DNA of 64,000 bases from Desulfosalsimonas propionicica (GTDB taxonomy: Bacteria; Desulfobacterota; Desulfobacteria; Desulfobacterales; Desulfosalsimonadaceae), in NCBI RefSeq assembly GCF_013761005.1, contig NZ_JACDUS010000004.1:186001-250000 (forward strand). Reading direction: 5' to 3'. Positions 44,951 to 54,940 of the stretch are shown here, one piece after another. The position numbers and the translations under genes were made by a program. The first letter of the stretch is position 1. Each line of letters starts with the position of its first letter. A model generated the notes under the pieces. It was not told where the DNA came from and made no database searches. It worked only from the letters and a program-made list of their open reading frames with translations.

Positions 44951-46477
44951 TCAAACGGCGCCCTGTTGTCCGTATGGAATCCGAATGCGAAATCGCGTGC
45001 CCCGGCCCGGGGTGGATTCCACCTCGATGGTGCCGTTGTGCTGGGTGACGATTTTCCGGGTGATAAACAGCCCGATGCCGGTACCCCTGGATCGTTTTGA
45101 AGAATAAAACAGCTTGAAGATATTTTCCCGGGTTTCCGCGTCCATGCCCGGACCGGTATCGCTGATGTCAAAGCAAACCCCACCGTTTTCGGAAAAAGCC
45201 CTGAAGTCGATGCAGTGGGACGCTTTTCCCCGGTCCTCGGCGCAGGCGTCCAGGGCGTTTTCCAGGATATTGACAATGGCGACCCGAAGCTGCTCAGCAT
45301 CAATGGTGATTCGGCTGTTCTCCAGAGATTTATCCACCTCCCGGATAAGCTCAACCCCGGATTCCCTGGCGCGGGCAGCCACCACCTTTGCGGTTTCACG
45401 CACAAATGCAGCGATGTCGGCCGGCTGTTTATCCATCTCCATCTCGCGGGCATAATACAAAATATCAAGCACCATGTTCTTGATCCGGTCAGACATGGTC
45501 TTAACAGTCTTGAGCCCCTCGGAGATTTCCTCCGGATCGTCGCGGGAAAATCCGGAGTTTAGCATGTAGACCCCGCCGTCAAGCCCGGTTAAAAGCCCCT
45601 TGATGCCGTGGGAGACCGACCCCACCATCAGACCCAGAGAGGCAAGGTGATCCTTTAAATCCAGAAGCGGGGAGATGTCGGTCATCATGATCATGACCCG
45701 GGAGACCTCTCCGGTTTCGTCCTGCAGGGGTGTGGTCCAGGCAAACATGTGGCAGGTCCGGCCCCCGCCGTCCGGGGTGAATTTCAATTCCTCCTGACAG
45801 GGGCCTCCCTCTGCAAAGCTCCTGGTCACCGGGCAGCTGTCGCAGGGTTCATCCAAGCCCCTGAACAATTCATAACAGGCAATCCCCCCGGGGTCATCGA
45901 TGCCAAAATCGCATTTAAGCGCCTTGTTGACTTCGGTGATACGGTAGTCGCCGCCAATGACGGCCACATAACCGGGCAGTTCTTCAAAAAGACGTCGAAA
46001 ACGCCCGTTTTCAGTATTTTCATCCCCTTCTGCCGCGGCATTGATCCGATCGGTCTTCCGGCGGACCATGTCCTCGAGATTTTCTGTATAACTGCGCCAC
46101 TGCTGGCGCAGCTTGATGCGTTGTCTGGCTTTTTCCAGGGCGCTTTCCAGTTCCCGGTCCTCGATGGGCTTGGTAATGAAATCCGTGGCTTCGTATTTCA
46201 GACTTTTGATGGCCAGGTCCATGTCCCCGTGACCGGTAATCAGAATAACCTCGGTGTCCGGGTTCTCGGCCTTGAGTTTGCGCAGAAGATCAATGCCGTC
46301 CATTCCGGGCATTTTGATATCCGCCAGCACAATCTGCGGCCGCTGATCATGAAATACCCGAAGGGCGGTTTCCCCGTTTTCCGCGGTATGCACCTCATAT
46401 CCCATATCAGACAGGGAAATGCCCAGTACACTGCGGATGCCCTCTTCATCGTCGACAAGAAGTATTTTTCCCGCCAT
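44951..46477 (-). CDS. Receiver-PAS-histidine kinase hybrid
   Basis: 508 residues from the ATG at 46477 (GTG at 46483 also possible). Receiver at 1-120 (VDDEE pocket, Asp53 in LADIKMPGMDG, Lys in FITKPIED). PAS at about 160-280 with C201-x10-C212-x2-C215. Then a kinase core with His in VGSVSHGIKGLLTG, NILENALDAC, DTGPGMDAE and GTGIGLFITRK. Cytoplasmic. It is transcribed between the sigma54 activator and the stand-alone receiver. Confidence 0.92.
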   Translation of the reverse strand: MAGKILLVDDEEGIRSVLGISLSDMGYEVHTAENGETALRVFHDQRPQIVLADIKMPGMDGIDLLRKLKAENPDTEVILITGHGDMDLAIKSLKYEATDFITKPIEDRELESALEKARQRIKLRQQWRSYTENLEDMVRRKTDRINAAAEGDENTENGRFRRLFEELPGYVAVIGGDYRITEVNKALKCDFGIDDPGGIACYELFRGLDEPCDSCPVTRSFAEGGPCQEELKFTPDGGGRTCHMFAWTTPLQDETGEVSRVMIMMTDISPLLDLKDHLASLGLMVGSVSHGIKGLLTGLDGGVYMLNSGFSRDDPEEISEGLKTVKTMSDRIKNMVLDILYYAREMEMDKQPADIAAFVRETAKVVAARARESGVELIREVDKSLENSRITIDAEQLRVAIVNILENALDACAEDRGKASHCIDFRAFSENGGVCFDISDTGPGMDAETRENIFKLFYSSKRSRGTGIGLFITRKIVTQHNGTIEVESTPGRGTRFRIRIPYGQQGAV

Positions 46478-46563
46478 GTTCACAGACCCCGTAAAGATAG
46501 GTGCCTGACGTTGGCCCCTGCCTTGTCAGGCAGGATTGCTTGATTTCAAGGCGTTATGGGTTT

Positions 46564-48267
46564 CTATGATGCGATTTGAAACTTTTTCATTTTTCGCCAA
46601 AGCGTGGAGCGGTCAATATTTAAAACTTTTGCCGCCCGGGTCTTGTTCCAGCGGCACTGGTCCAGCGCATCCATGATTTTCATCCGCTCGCTGTAATCCC
46701 CGGAGTCCGCCGGACCCGGAGATTTTGCGGGTGCTTCAGATTCAATCAGGGCCCGGGGAAAATGATCCGTTTCAATGGTGTCACCCCGGCAGATAATCAC
46801 CGCGTGCTCCAGGATGTTTTCCAGTTCCCGCACATTTCCGGGATAGTCGTAATTGAGCAGGATATGCATAGCCGGCCTGGATATTTTCTTAACCGGCACA
46901 TCCATGGCCGTGCAAAGTTTTTTCAGTATGTGGTGAATGAGCAGGGGCAGGTCGCTTTTGCGGTCCTTTAGCGGCGGCAGGGCAATGCGCATGACATTAA
47001 GCCGGTAAAACAGGTCCTGCCGGAAGCGTCTTTCCTTGACCAGTAGATGCAGATCCTGGTTGGTGGCCGAGATGATGCGCACATCCACTCCCGTGGTTTT
47101 CCGTGATCCCAGAGGGTAAAACTCCCGGTCCTCGATAACCCGCAGCAGCTTTGCCTGCAGCGGCAGCGGCAGATCCCCGATTTCATCGAGAAATATTGTG
47201 CCGCCTTCTGCCTCCTGGAAGCGGCCGGGCTTGTCACGATCTGCACCTGTAAACGCCCCCCGCACATAACCAAACATTTCCGATTCCAGCAGGGTGTCGG
47301 GCAGGGAGGCGCAGTTGACCTTGACCAGCTTGCGCCCGGCCCTGGGGCTGGCGTTATGAATAATCTTTGCCAGCAGGTCCTTTCCCGTGCCCGTGGGCCC
47401 CTCAATCAGGGTGGTGGTGTCTGTGGCCGCCACCATGGGGATCATATCAAAGATTTTCTGCATGTCCGGATGCCGGCCGATCATGTCGTAAAAAGTATAA
47501 CGATCCTTGATGGCACTATAAAAATGGTATTTCAGCGACAGGTCGGTAATGGTGATCAATCCGCCCACGATCATATCAGATCCGTTTTTCAGGGGCAGGT
47601 AAGTCACCCGGGCCGGCAACAGGTGACCCTGCTCGGTCATCAGCCGGGTCTCGGTTGAAAGTTGTTCACCAACGCCGTTGGGGTAACCGCATTGATCGAG
47701 TACGTCCCGGCAGAACCGGGGACCGAAAAACGACTTACAGGATTTGCCCAGCAGCTCGGTGCGGGAAAAGCCGGTAATCTGCTCGGCATTGGTGTTGACA
47801 AACGTGACATGGTTGCCCCGGTCCAGGGTCAGTATCCCGATATCCAGGCTGTCTAAAATCAGCTTGAGCCGAAGGTCGTCGAAACGGATGCGCTTGATGA
47901 GCTCCCGGAATGCGCTGTGATCCTGAAAAACCTCCATGCAGCCGATCATCTGACCGTCCTGCCCGTAAACCGGCGACTCGATCTTGGTAATGGAGGTGGC
48001 TTTATTCTGTTGGTCCTTGACCTCAATATCCGAAACCAGGGTCTGAGTGATTTCATCCCTGGATTCGAGAAATTTGCACCGGCCCCCGCAAAGGTAATCA
48101 AGAAATACATGGTAGCAGTACCGCCCCACGGTCCCGGATGCCGTAAATCCGGTCAACTGCTGGGCGGATCGGTTAATGGAGAGAATCTTTCGATCCCTGG
48201 ACAAAATGATCACACCCAGGGAAAGGCAGTCAAAAATTTCACCGATCTGTTCATACTCCAGCAGCAT
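46564..48267 (-). CDS. Sigma54-dependent transcriptional activator with two PAS domains
   Basis: 567 residues. Two PAS domains (about 5-125 and 130-240); the first contains C51-x8-C60-x3-C64, a variant of the motif in the neighbouring kinases. AAA+ domain with Walker [20 protein letters not shown] loop ([11 protein letters not shown]), Walker [13 protein letters not shown]. Fis-type HTH at the C-terminus ([21 protein letters not shown]). There is no receiver domain, so it is controlled by PAS sensing and not phosphorylation. Its start overlaps the preceding kinase gene by 17 nt. Confidence 0.95.
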   Translation of the reverse strand: MLLEYEQIGEIFDCLSLGVIILSRDRKILSINRSAQQLTGFTASGTVGRYCYHVFLDYLCGGRCKFLESRDEITQTLVSDIEVKDQQNKATSITKIESPVYGQDGQMIGCMEVFQDHSAFRELIKRIRFDDLRLKLILDSLDIGILTLDRGNHVTFVNTNAEQITGFSRTELLGKSCKSFFGPRFCRDVLDQCGYPNGVGEQLSTETRLMTEQGHLLPARVTYLPLKNGSDMIVGGLITITDLSLKYHFYSAIKDRYTFYDMIGRHPDMQKIFDMIPMVAATDTTTLIEGPTGTGKDLLAKIIHNASPRAGRKLVKVNCASLPDTLLESEMFGYVRGAFTGADRDKPGRFQEAEGGTIFLDEIGDLPLPLQAKLLRVIEDREFYPLGSRKTTGVDVRIISATNQDLHLLVKERRFRQDLFYRLNVMRIALPPLKDRKSDLPLLIHHILKKLCTAMDVPVKKISRPAMHILLNYDYPGNVRELENILEHAVIICRGDTIETDHFPRALIESEAPAKSPGPADSGDYSERMKIMDALDQCRWNKTRAAKVLNIDRSTLWRKMKKFQIAS

Positions 48268-49996
48268 TGTTGATCATCCCCCCTTCAGGCGGCGGAGCGT
48301 CTTGCTTTGAAACCGGAAAGCGGATGATAAACCGCGCGCCCTGGCTGCGGCCCGGTTCGGCGTAAATGGCCGCCCCCCATTCCCTGATGATGCTGTAGGA
48401 AATCGAAAGCCCCAGGCCGGTGCCTTTTCCGGCATTTTTGGTGGTGAAGAAAGGCTCAAAAATCTTGTCCACCAGATCAGGGGCAACCCCGCTTCCCGTA
48501 TCCTCGACCTCGATTATAACAAAACGGCCATCTGAATGCGAGCGCAGAAAAATTTTCTTTTCCCTGGTGTCCATGCCCGGGGATCTCCGGCCCCAGCGAT
48601 CCTCGATGGCATCCCGGGCATTGACCAGCAGGTTGACAATGACCTGTTCAAGCTTGCTCTCATCTGCCCGGACACTGGGCAAATGCGGAGATAGTTCCCA
48701 GACCACGTCAATGCCCCGCAGCTTGAGCTGCTGGGCAAAAATGTCAAAAGCCTTTTCAACCACCGGGTTGACACTTACCTTTTCGGATGTGATGCCGGAT
48801 TTGCGGCCGAATTCGCGCATATGACGGATAATCCGGGTGGCCCGGTTGATGTGGGTATCGATCTCTTCGGCCATGGTACAGAGATTTTCATTTTTAATGG
48901 GGGTGTTGCTCTTGATTTTTTTCATCAAATAACTGCTTGCTGTCTTGATCACCGACAGGGGCTGGTTGAGCTCGTGGGCTACACCAGTGGCCATTTCCCC
49001 GAGGGTCGCCATCTTGCTTGCCTGAATGAGCTGCTGTTCGGCCTCCAGGCGCTGGGTGATGTCGCTGGTGGTAACGAGATACACGAATTTCCCCTCGTAT
49101 TCCGACGGAGAAATGCGAATGTTGACAAACAGGGTTTTTTCACTTTTCCGCAAATGCCTGGCCCGGTGGATTTCATTCCGCATTTTGATTAACTGCCCGA
49201 AATATTTCCGGTCGTCGGCAACAAACAAGTCGATGAACCGGGTGCCGCAAATCTCGGATTGACTGTAGCCATAAACCCCCTGGACACTTTTGTTGCAGTC
49301 AAGAATCGTGAAATCTTCCCGATCGATGACAAAGATTGGGTTGGCAATGTTGTTGAATATATCCTTATACTTTTTTTCTGATTTTTTCAGTTTGTCTTCA
49401 AGCAGCTTCAAATCCGTGAGATCAAGGGTCATTTCCAATGCAGCCGCAATTTCTCCGGTATCGTCGTCCTTCTGGGGAGAGGTAACCACCAGCCAGTGGG
49501 CGGTTGTGCCGTCTTTCGCATATCCGGTTTCCTCGCTGAAATGGGGCAGCCCGTCTTCAAAGGTTTTTTCCACCGGGCAGGGCTCGCATTTCTGCTCGCG
49601 GCCCTTGTAAGCGCGAAAGCAGTATTCGCCGATTTTCGGATTAAATTTTTCAGCAAACCTGTGATTGAAGTGAATCAGCCGGAAATCCTTATCCAGTATG
49701 GCAATTTCGCAGGGCACCAGTTCAAAAAGATTGCGGTATTTCTGTTTCTGCTTGTTGAGTGCAGCCTGTTTGCGCGCAATTTGTTCGCCCATGAATAAAA
49801 TCAGCATCGCGGCCCCGGCAAAGGTGAACATGGCCAGCAGCAGGACGGCTTTTACGAGCGGAGAGATTTGCCGGTCCGTGTCCATGCCCGACCATGCCCA
49901 AAAGGTAATGCAAACCAGCAGGGCGGTTCCCGCGATCAGGAAGAAAAGCAGCCCAAAGGCCGTGCGGGTTCGCATATACGAAAAAAATTTCAGCAT
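48251..49996 (-). CDS. Membrane-anchored PAS sensor histidine kinase
   Basis: 581 residues. Two N-terminal TM helices (about 12-36 and 47-69) with a very short external loop. PAS1 at about 85-200 has C126-x10-C137-x2-C140 followed by Pro. PAS2 is at about 205-330. The kinase core has His in ATGVAHELNQPLSVI, NLLVNARDAIED, DTGSGVAPD and GTGLGLSISYS. It overlaps the sigma54 activator gene by 17 nt and begins 22 nt after hdrB, so it is in one transcript with the Hdr genes. Confidence 0.93.
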   Translation of the reverse strand: MLKFFSYMRTRTAFGLLFFLIAGTALLVCITFWAWSGMDTDRQISPLVKAVLLLAMFTFAGAAMLILFMGEQIARKQAALNKQKQKYRNLFELVPCEIAILDKDFRLIHFNHRFAEKFNPKIGEYCFRAYKGREQKCEPCPVEKTFEDGLPHFSEETGYAKDGTTAHWLVVTSPQKDDDTGEIAAALEMTLDLTDLKLLEDKLKKSEKKYKDIFNNIANPIFVIDREDFTILDCNKSVQGVYGYSQSEICGTRFIDLFVADDRKYFGQLIKMRNEIHRARHLRKSEKTLFVNIRISPSEYEGKFVYLVTTSDITQRLEAEQQLIQASKMATLGEMATGVAHELNQPLSVIKTASSYLMKKIKSNTPIKNENLCTMAEEIDTHINRATRIIRHMREFGRKSGITSEKVSVNPVVEKAFDIFAQQLKLRGIDVVWELSPHLPSVRADESKLEQVIVNLLVNARDAIEDRWGRRSPGMDTREKKIFLRSHSDGRFVIIEVEDTGSGVAPDLVDKIFEPFFTTKNAGKGTGLGLSISYSIIREWGAAIYAEPGRSQGARFIIRFPVSKQDAPPPEGGMINNAAGV

Positions 49997-50018
49997 TCCC
50001 GAACCCCCGGATCAATAA

Positions 50019-50876
50019 CTAATCTGACAAAGCGGCTGTACGGGCCGATTTGGCATTCAGGCCCAGGTCCCGGGCCGGAATGCCCATGGCCAGGCCCAGA
50101 AGCTGGGGCAGGTAATATACCGGAATCCGCACATCTTCGCCGTAGCAGGACGATATCCATCCCTGGTGTCCTTCCAGGTTCATCTGGCACATGGGACAGA
50201 CCGTAGCGATTGCATCCGCGCCCCTGGCGGACTTTAAAATGCGAAAAACCAGTTCCTTGCTGACATCTGGGTTTGTGGTCATATGCGAGGCGCTGCAGCA
50301 CCTGGCGGCCATGGACCAGGGATGCAGGTTTGCCCCGGCGGCTGCCAGCAAGGCGTCCATTGAGGTGGGCGCCTCAGGGTCATCAAATACCCGGTACGGC
50401 CGGAGACATTGGCAGCCGTAATAGGGAGCCACACGCAAACCGGAAAGGCTGTGGGTGATCTGCTGCAAAATTCCGGTTGGACCAATATCTTTTGCAAGAA
50501 TGTCGAGTATATGGCGCGGACGGACCTTTCCCGAATAGTGCAGGGATTCCGCGGCAAGAATTTCGTTGATTTCCGCCAGGGTCCGGGGGTCGGCGGCCGC
50601 GATCTGATACACCTGCTTGAGGTTAAGGTAACAGGCGCTGCACGGCACCAGGATGTCGGCGGCCGAATCCACGGTCTCGGCCAGGGCCAGGCTGACCGCT
50701 GGCATGGCCAGGGCCAGACGCCGGTCAACGGCCTTGGCCGCAGTGGCCCCGCAGCACGTCCAACCGGGAATTTCAATGAGTTCCACGCTTAGTGCATGCA
50801 TCATTGCCCGGGTTGCCATATCGTATTCCCGGGCCGTGGATTCCAGTGAACAGCCTGGATAGTAAAGATATTTCAT
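50019..50876 (-). CDS. hdrB: HdrB-type CCG-domain subunit (second set)
   Basis: 285 residues from the ATG overlapping the hdrC stop (ATGA). First motif intact (GWTCCGATAAK, with CSACYLN). The second reads ARCCSASHM, so the usual CCG glycine is Ser. The CxxC partner CPMCQMNL is present. HdrB carries the disulfide-reducing noncubane clusters; the substitution may alter one of them. It lies in the order hdrA-hdrC-hdrB. Confidence 0.88.
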   Translation of the reverse strand: MKYLYYPGCSLESTAREYDMATRAMMHALSVELIEIPGWTCCGATAAKAVDRRLALAMPAVSLALAETVDSAADILVPCSACYLNLKQVYQIAAADPRTLAEINEILAAESLHYSGKVRPRHILDILAKDIGPTGILQQITHSLSGLRVAPYYGCQCLRPYRVFDDPEAPTSMDALLAAAGANLHPWSMAARCCSASHMTTNPDVSKELVFRILKSARGADAIATVCPMCQMNLEGHQGWISSCYGEDVRIPVYYLPQLLGLAMGIPARDLGLNAKSARTAALSD

Positions 50877-51451
50877 TGCCCGTCTTTCATGGATTCGATT
50901 CTGGCAAAAATGCCTTTCAGGCTGCGGCCGGCCGGCGGCCGGCGCAGGCTGATTTTTCCCTTTTTGATCATCTGCATCCCCAGCCCGGAAAACCGAAATG
51001 GCATCAGCGGCCGGCGGGGGGTCATGACCGCCAGGTATCTTGCCATCAGCCGGGTTTCCTGGACTCTTCCGTAGCGCCGGGCGGATTGCAGAAATGCGCT
51101 GTAAAATGCCGTGCATGCCGCGTCCCCGCCATGTTTTCCGGCTGCGGCAATCTGTTTGAGATCGGCCATGGCGTCGGTGAGCGCAAGTCCCCGGGGACAC
51201 CGCAGCGTGCAGCAGTAGCAGTCCGAGCAAAGGGCAAAGGTGCGGCTTTCAAAAATCTCCCGGCTCTGGCCCATGAGCACCAGACGCCAGAGTTTCCGAG
51301 GCGTGGCATCCATGGCAAAAGCATTGGGGCACGACCCTGTGCACGTGCCGCATTGAATGCAGGTTCGCACCTTTTCCCGAACCCGTTCCAGCGCCGTGTC
51401 CGGCTGTTCGGGACGAATCCAGGCCTGCGGTGTTTGTTGTTTTCTGTTCAT
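50873..51451 (-). CDS. hdrC: HdrC-type 4Fe-4S subunit
   Basis: 192 residues from the ATG at 51451, with AGGA 9 nt upstream (an ATG at 51472 would add 7 residues). Two 4Fe-4S clusters, CIQCGTCTGSCPNAF and CSDCYCCTLRCPRGL. HdrC passes electrons from HdrA to HdrB. It overlaps hdrB by 4 nt and lies about 30 nt after the HdrA-receiver gene. Confidence 0.92.
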   Translation of the reverse strand: MNRKQQTPQAWIRPEQPDTALERVREKVRTCIQCGTCTGSCPNAFAMDATPRKLWRLVLMGQSREIFESRTFALCSDCYCCTLRCPRGLALTDAMADLKQIAAAGKHGGDAACTAFYSAFLQSARRYGRVQETRLMARYLAVMTPRRPLMPFRFSGLGMQMIKKGKISLRRPPAGRSLKGIFARIESMKDGQ

Positions 51452-51481
51452 CAGCTCAGGTCCTTTTTGCATTTTACCTTT

Positions 51482-54400
51482 TCAATTATCGATCGCCGCC
51501 GCCAGCATGGAAAGCATCCGGCCCGGGGCAAAGCCTTCCACGTATGCGGCAAAATTCGGGCAAGCAGATGCACAGGCACCGCATCCCCGGCATGCCTCCG
51601 GATCCACGATGATCATTTGCGCCTGCCGGTCATATGTCCGGGCACCGTATTCACAGGCCGCAATGCAATTCTGACACAAAGAACACAGGCTGTGCCGGAC
51701 ATGCGCGATATACCGGGGTGCGGGCAAGTGGTTGCGGCCAAGCCGGATCACCGCCTGCAGGGCGGCGGCCTCGGCCGAGGCCGCGGATTCGGCAAGGCCT
51801 GCAGGCCGAAGTCCGATTCCGCAGGCATACACCCCGGGAGCCAGAGATCCCATTGGCTGCCACTTGGGCTCGGCTTCCCGGAAGAAACCGTGCTCATCCG
51901 TGTCCGCGCCAAAGCTTCGGGCAAGCGCCCCGGATTCGGCCGGTTCAATTCCTGTGGCCAGCACCAGCAGGTCTGCCGATATTTCCACCTCACGCCGGAG
52001 TATCGGTTCCGTGGCTGTTATCCGCACCGCGTCTTGCCGGGCCGACACTTCCGGGCTGGTATCCGGGGTGTAGGCGATAAATATGACCCCGGCCTTTCTG
52101 GCCCGGGTAAACCAAGCCTCCAGAAATCCATAAGCCATCATATCCCGATATAAAACATACACTCCGGCTTCGGGATTTTTTTCCTTCACATGCAGGGCAT
52201 GTTTCAGGGCGCTTGCGCAGCAGACCCGGCTGCAGTAGTTTTTCGGCGCCTGCCGGGTGCCTGCACACAGGATCATGCACATGCTGTTGATCTGCCCCGG
52301 ATCCAGTTCCTTTTCCCGGATCCGGGATTCCAGTTCCTGCTGGGTGATAATCCGGGAGTCCGTGCCGCGCCCAAAGGCTTTGGTCTCGGCCTGCCGGCCG
52401 CCGGTGGCCAGGATCACCGCCCCGTGTTCCACGGAGAAAGCCTCTTCATCGCCGGTTTGCAGGGTGGTAGTAAATGCGCCCCCGGTTCCGCGGGCTTCGG
52501 TGACCTGCGCGTTGGTGTAAACCTGAATCAGAGGATGGTTTTCCACCCGCGACCGGGTCTGCCCGGCAAACTGGGCGATGTCCTCTCCCTCAATGGTCTG
52601 GTGCAGCCAGTTGAGATTACCGCCCAGGCGTTCGGATTTCTCCACCAGATATGCCCTGTAGCCGTGATCGGCAACCCCCAGGGCAGCGGTCATCCCGGCA
52701 ATGCCGCCGCCAATTACCAGCACGGATTGGCCTGTTGAAATATCCGGTGCAAATGACGGATCCGCAAACTTTACCCGGGTTAGGGCCATTTCAAGCCGAA
52801 TGTTCATGGTTGCGCGAGTGTGGGCTTTTTGCTGCTCCTGACTTTTTTCGGATGCGGCCGGTACCTGCGAGCGAAGATCCACGATTTCAACCAGGTCCGG
52901 CAAAAGGGAAACGGCCCGGGCCAGCGCCTTTTTCTTTTCGGGTGCGCAAAGGGGGCGGCATGCGCCGATAACCACCCGGTTGGCACGGGACTGGCGGATC
53001 TTTTCCGCCAGTTCGGCAAGCCCTTCTTCTGTGCACAGCCAATCCGCGGTTTCAACGCTGCACAGCGCGGGATCTCCATAGCATTTGCCGAAAAATGTTT
53101 CCGGACTAAAGATTTCGGACAAAGCGCTGTTGCAGCCGCATACCGCAGTAAACACCAGGGGTGGCGCGTGGAAAATATCAGCGGCGGTTTCAGGCAGCGC
53201 AGATTGTTCGCGCAGGCTGCCGCCGCCGGCATGCAGAAGGCGCGAGGCATGAAAGGCCGCGGAACTGCCGCATATGACCGCATCACTGATGTCTTTTCTC
53301 CCGGTGCATGATCCTGCAGCCAGCACGCCATTGCCCGACGTTTGGGTCAGGGAAAATTCCCGGGTATGGATAAAGCCCCAGGCGTTGAGCGCAATGCCGA
53401 GCATTTCCGCCAGCTCCGTGACTTTGGCCGAAGGTCGCTGGCCCGTGGCCAGAACAGCCAGGTCGTAGCGGTCCTCGCGAATCTGCCCGGAAGGGTCTGC
53501 CGCCCGGATGCACAGATCCCCGCTCGTCTCCTCGCCGACAATGGAATGCACCCGGCTGCGCCGGCACACTACGCCTTCGGCTTCCGCCGCGTCCCGGTAC
53601 GGCTGGCCGGATTTACCGAAAGTCCGCATGTCCATGTAATAAAGCACCGTCTCAATTTCCGCGCCCTGCTCCCGGGCGGCTTTTTGCGCCAGCCGGGCCT
53701 GTTTCAGGCAATACATGCAGCATACCCCGGAGCAATAGTCCGCCTCTGCCTGGATATCCCTGGAGCCCACGCAAAGGATCCAGGCAATGCGCCGCAGGGG
53801 GCGCTGGTCGGAAAGGCGTTCCAGAAGGCCCTTGGTCGGGCCCACAGGGCTGAGCATCCTTTCAAACTCCGGACCGGTGACCACGTCTTCTATAATTTTA
53901 TATCCAAAAGGGTTTTTGCCGGAAGCCGGGTCGTATTCGTCCGTGCCGCCGGCGAGCACAATGGCCCCGACCCGGATTTCCGGGCCGGGTGGAAGCGTGA
54001 GTTCGTGATACATCGCCACGATTTTCGGCAGCAAGTCATCCGGATCAAAGGGTTTGACCAGGTAGTCGGCCGCCCCCTGTTTCATGGCGGACACGGCAGT
54101 GTCCACGGTGGCATAGGCGGTAATCATCATGACCGGCATCTGCCTGCGAATTTCCAGAGCCTTTTCCAGCAAGGTGATGCCGTCCATGCCGGGCATTTTG
54201 ATATCCGCCAGCATCAGGTCCACGGGTTGTTCTTCGATCCGTTCCAGGGCCTTTTCCCCGGACTCGGCGGTAATCACGGAAAATCCGCCTTCCTCGCCCA
54301 GCCATTCCGAAAGTGAATCACGAATGATCTTTTCATCATCCACCACCAGTATGGTGAAAGATTTGCGGTCTTCTGCGGGAAAGCCGATGGCATCCGTAGG

Positions 54401-54940
54401 GCAGATCTCCCGGCATTTGCCGCATTGGGTGCATGCCTCGGTATCGATCCGGTAAGGGCCGGCAGCCATGTGCGGCGTGGGCGGGCCTATGGCCTTGCAA
54501 AAGCCCTTTCCGGCATTAAACGGATCTGCCACATCCACGGGGCATACCGGGATACAAAGCCCGCATCCGACGCAGCGTTCCGGGTCCACCGGATTGGCGT
54601 GCTGCTGCAGGGTGACCGTGAAGTTGCCGGGTTCGCCGGACACGGACATCACCCGGGTTTGCAGATAAATGGTGATATTTTCGTGGGAAAGCCCCTTTCG
54701 CACGCACTGCTGTACCAGGTGCTGCGCATCGGCGTGGGGCAGCATTTTGCAGATGCCGCATCCGTCCGTGGGAAACTGGTGGTCCAGTTGGCTGACCACT
54801 CCGCCGATATGGGTTTTTTCCTCAATGAGGGTGACATGGTAGCCGGTTTCGGCCAGATCCAGGGCCGCACGCATCCCGCTGACGCCGGCGCCCACGACCA
54901 TTGCCCTGCCCTGTTTTTCAGAAATGCTTTCAGCTTCCAT
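51482..54940 (-). CDS. HdrA-type subunit with an inserted phosphoreceiver domain
   Basis: 1152 residues from the ATG with GGGGA upstream, overlapping the previous gene by 11 nt. Residues 12-24 FAD site (AMVVGAGVSGMRA). C61-G-I-C64 is the flavin-proximal Cys region (Sec in the other HdrA). 4Fe-4S clusters lie at C123/126/129/133 and C170/173/176/180. Residues about 195-312 are a complete CheY-like receiver: D201-D202 pocket, phosphoacceptor D246 in MLADIKMPGMDG, T274, K296 in YLVKPFDPDD. HdrA sequence then resumes (ILCVGSRD, GVCCMYCLKQA), followed by a second flavoprotein half (VIGGGIAGMTAAL) and two C-terminal clusters (CSLCQNCIAACE, CRGCGACASACP). The receiver is inside one open frame, not at an end. 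Confidence 0.92.
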   Translation of the reverse strand: MEAESISEKQGRAMVVGAGVSGMRAALDLAETGYHVTLIEEKTHIGGVVSQLDHQFPTDGCGICKMLPHADAQHLVQQCVRKGLSHENITIYLQTRVMSVSGEPGNFTVTLQQHANPVDPERCVGCGLCIPVCPVDVADPFNAGKGFCKAIGPPTPHMAAGPYRIDTEACTQCGKCREICPTDAIGFPAEDRKSFTILVVDDEKIIRDSLSEWLGEEGGFSVITAESGEKALERIEEQPVDLMLADIKMPGMDGITLLEKALEIRRQMPVMMITAYATVDTAVSAMKQGAADYLVKPFDPDDLLPKIVAMYHELTLPPGPEIRVGAIVLAGGTDEYDPASGKNPFGYKIIEDVVTGPEFERMLSPVGPTKGLLERLSDQRPLRRIAWILCVGSRDIQAEADYCSGVCCMYCLKQARLAQKAAREQGAEIETVLYYMDMRTFGKSGQPYRDAAEAEGVVCRRSRVHSIVGEETSGDLCIRAADPSGQIREDRYDLAVLATGQRPSAKVTELAEMLGIALNAWGFIHTREFSLTQTSGNGVLAAGSCTGRKDISDAVICGSSAAFHASRLLHAGGGSLREQSALPETAADIFHAPPLVFTAVCGCNSALSEIFSPETFFGKCYGDPALCSVETADWLCTEEGLAELAEKIRQSRANRVVIGACRPLCAPEKKKALARAVSLLPDLVEIVDLRSQVPAASEKSQEQQKAHTRATMNIRLEMALTRVKFADPSFAPDISTGQSVLVIGGGIAGMTAALGVADHGYRAYLVEKSERLGGNLNWLHQTIEGEDIAQFAGQTRSRVENHPLIQVYTNAQVTEARGTGGAFTTTLQTGDEEAFSVEHGAVILATGGRQAETKAFGRGTDSRIITQQELESRIREKELDPGQINSMCMILCAGTRQAPKNYCSRVCCASALKHALHVKEKNPEAGVYVLYRDMMAYGFLEAWFTRARKAGVIFIAYTPDTSPEVSARQDAVRITATEPILRREVEISADLLVLATGIEPAESGALARSFGADTDEHGFFREAEPKWQPMGSLAPGVYACGIGLRPAGLAESAASAEAAALQAVIRLGRNHLPAPRYIAHVRHSLCSLCQNCIAACEYGARTYDRQAQMIIVDPEACRGCGACASACPNFAAYVEGFAPGRMLSMLAAAIDN

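Noticed and set aside
46517-46534. CCTGCC/GGCAGG hairpin between the sigma54 activator and the hybrid kinase as a terminator
   Set aside because: The stem is short and no T tract follows on either strand.
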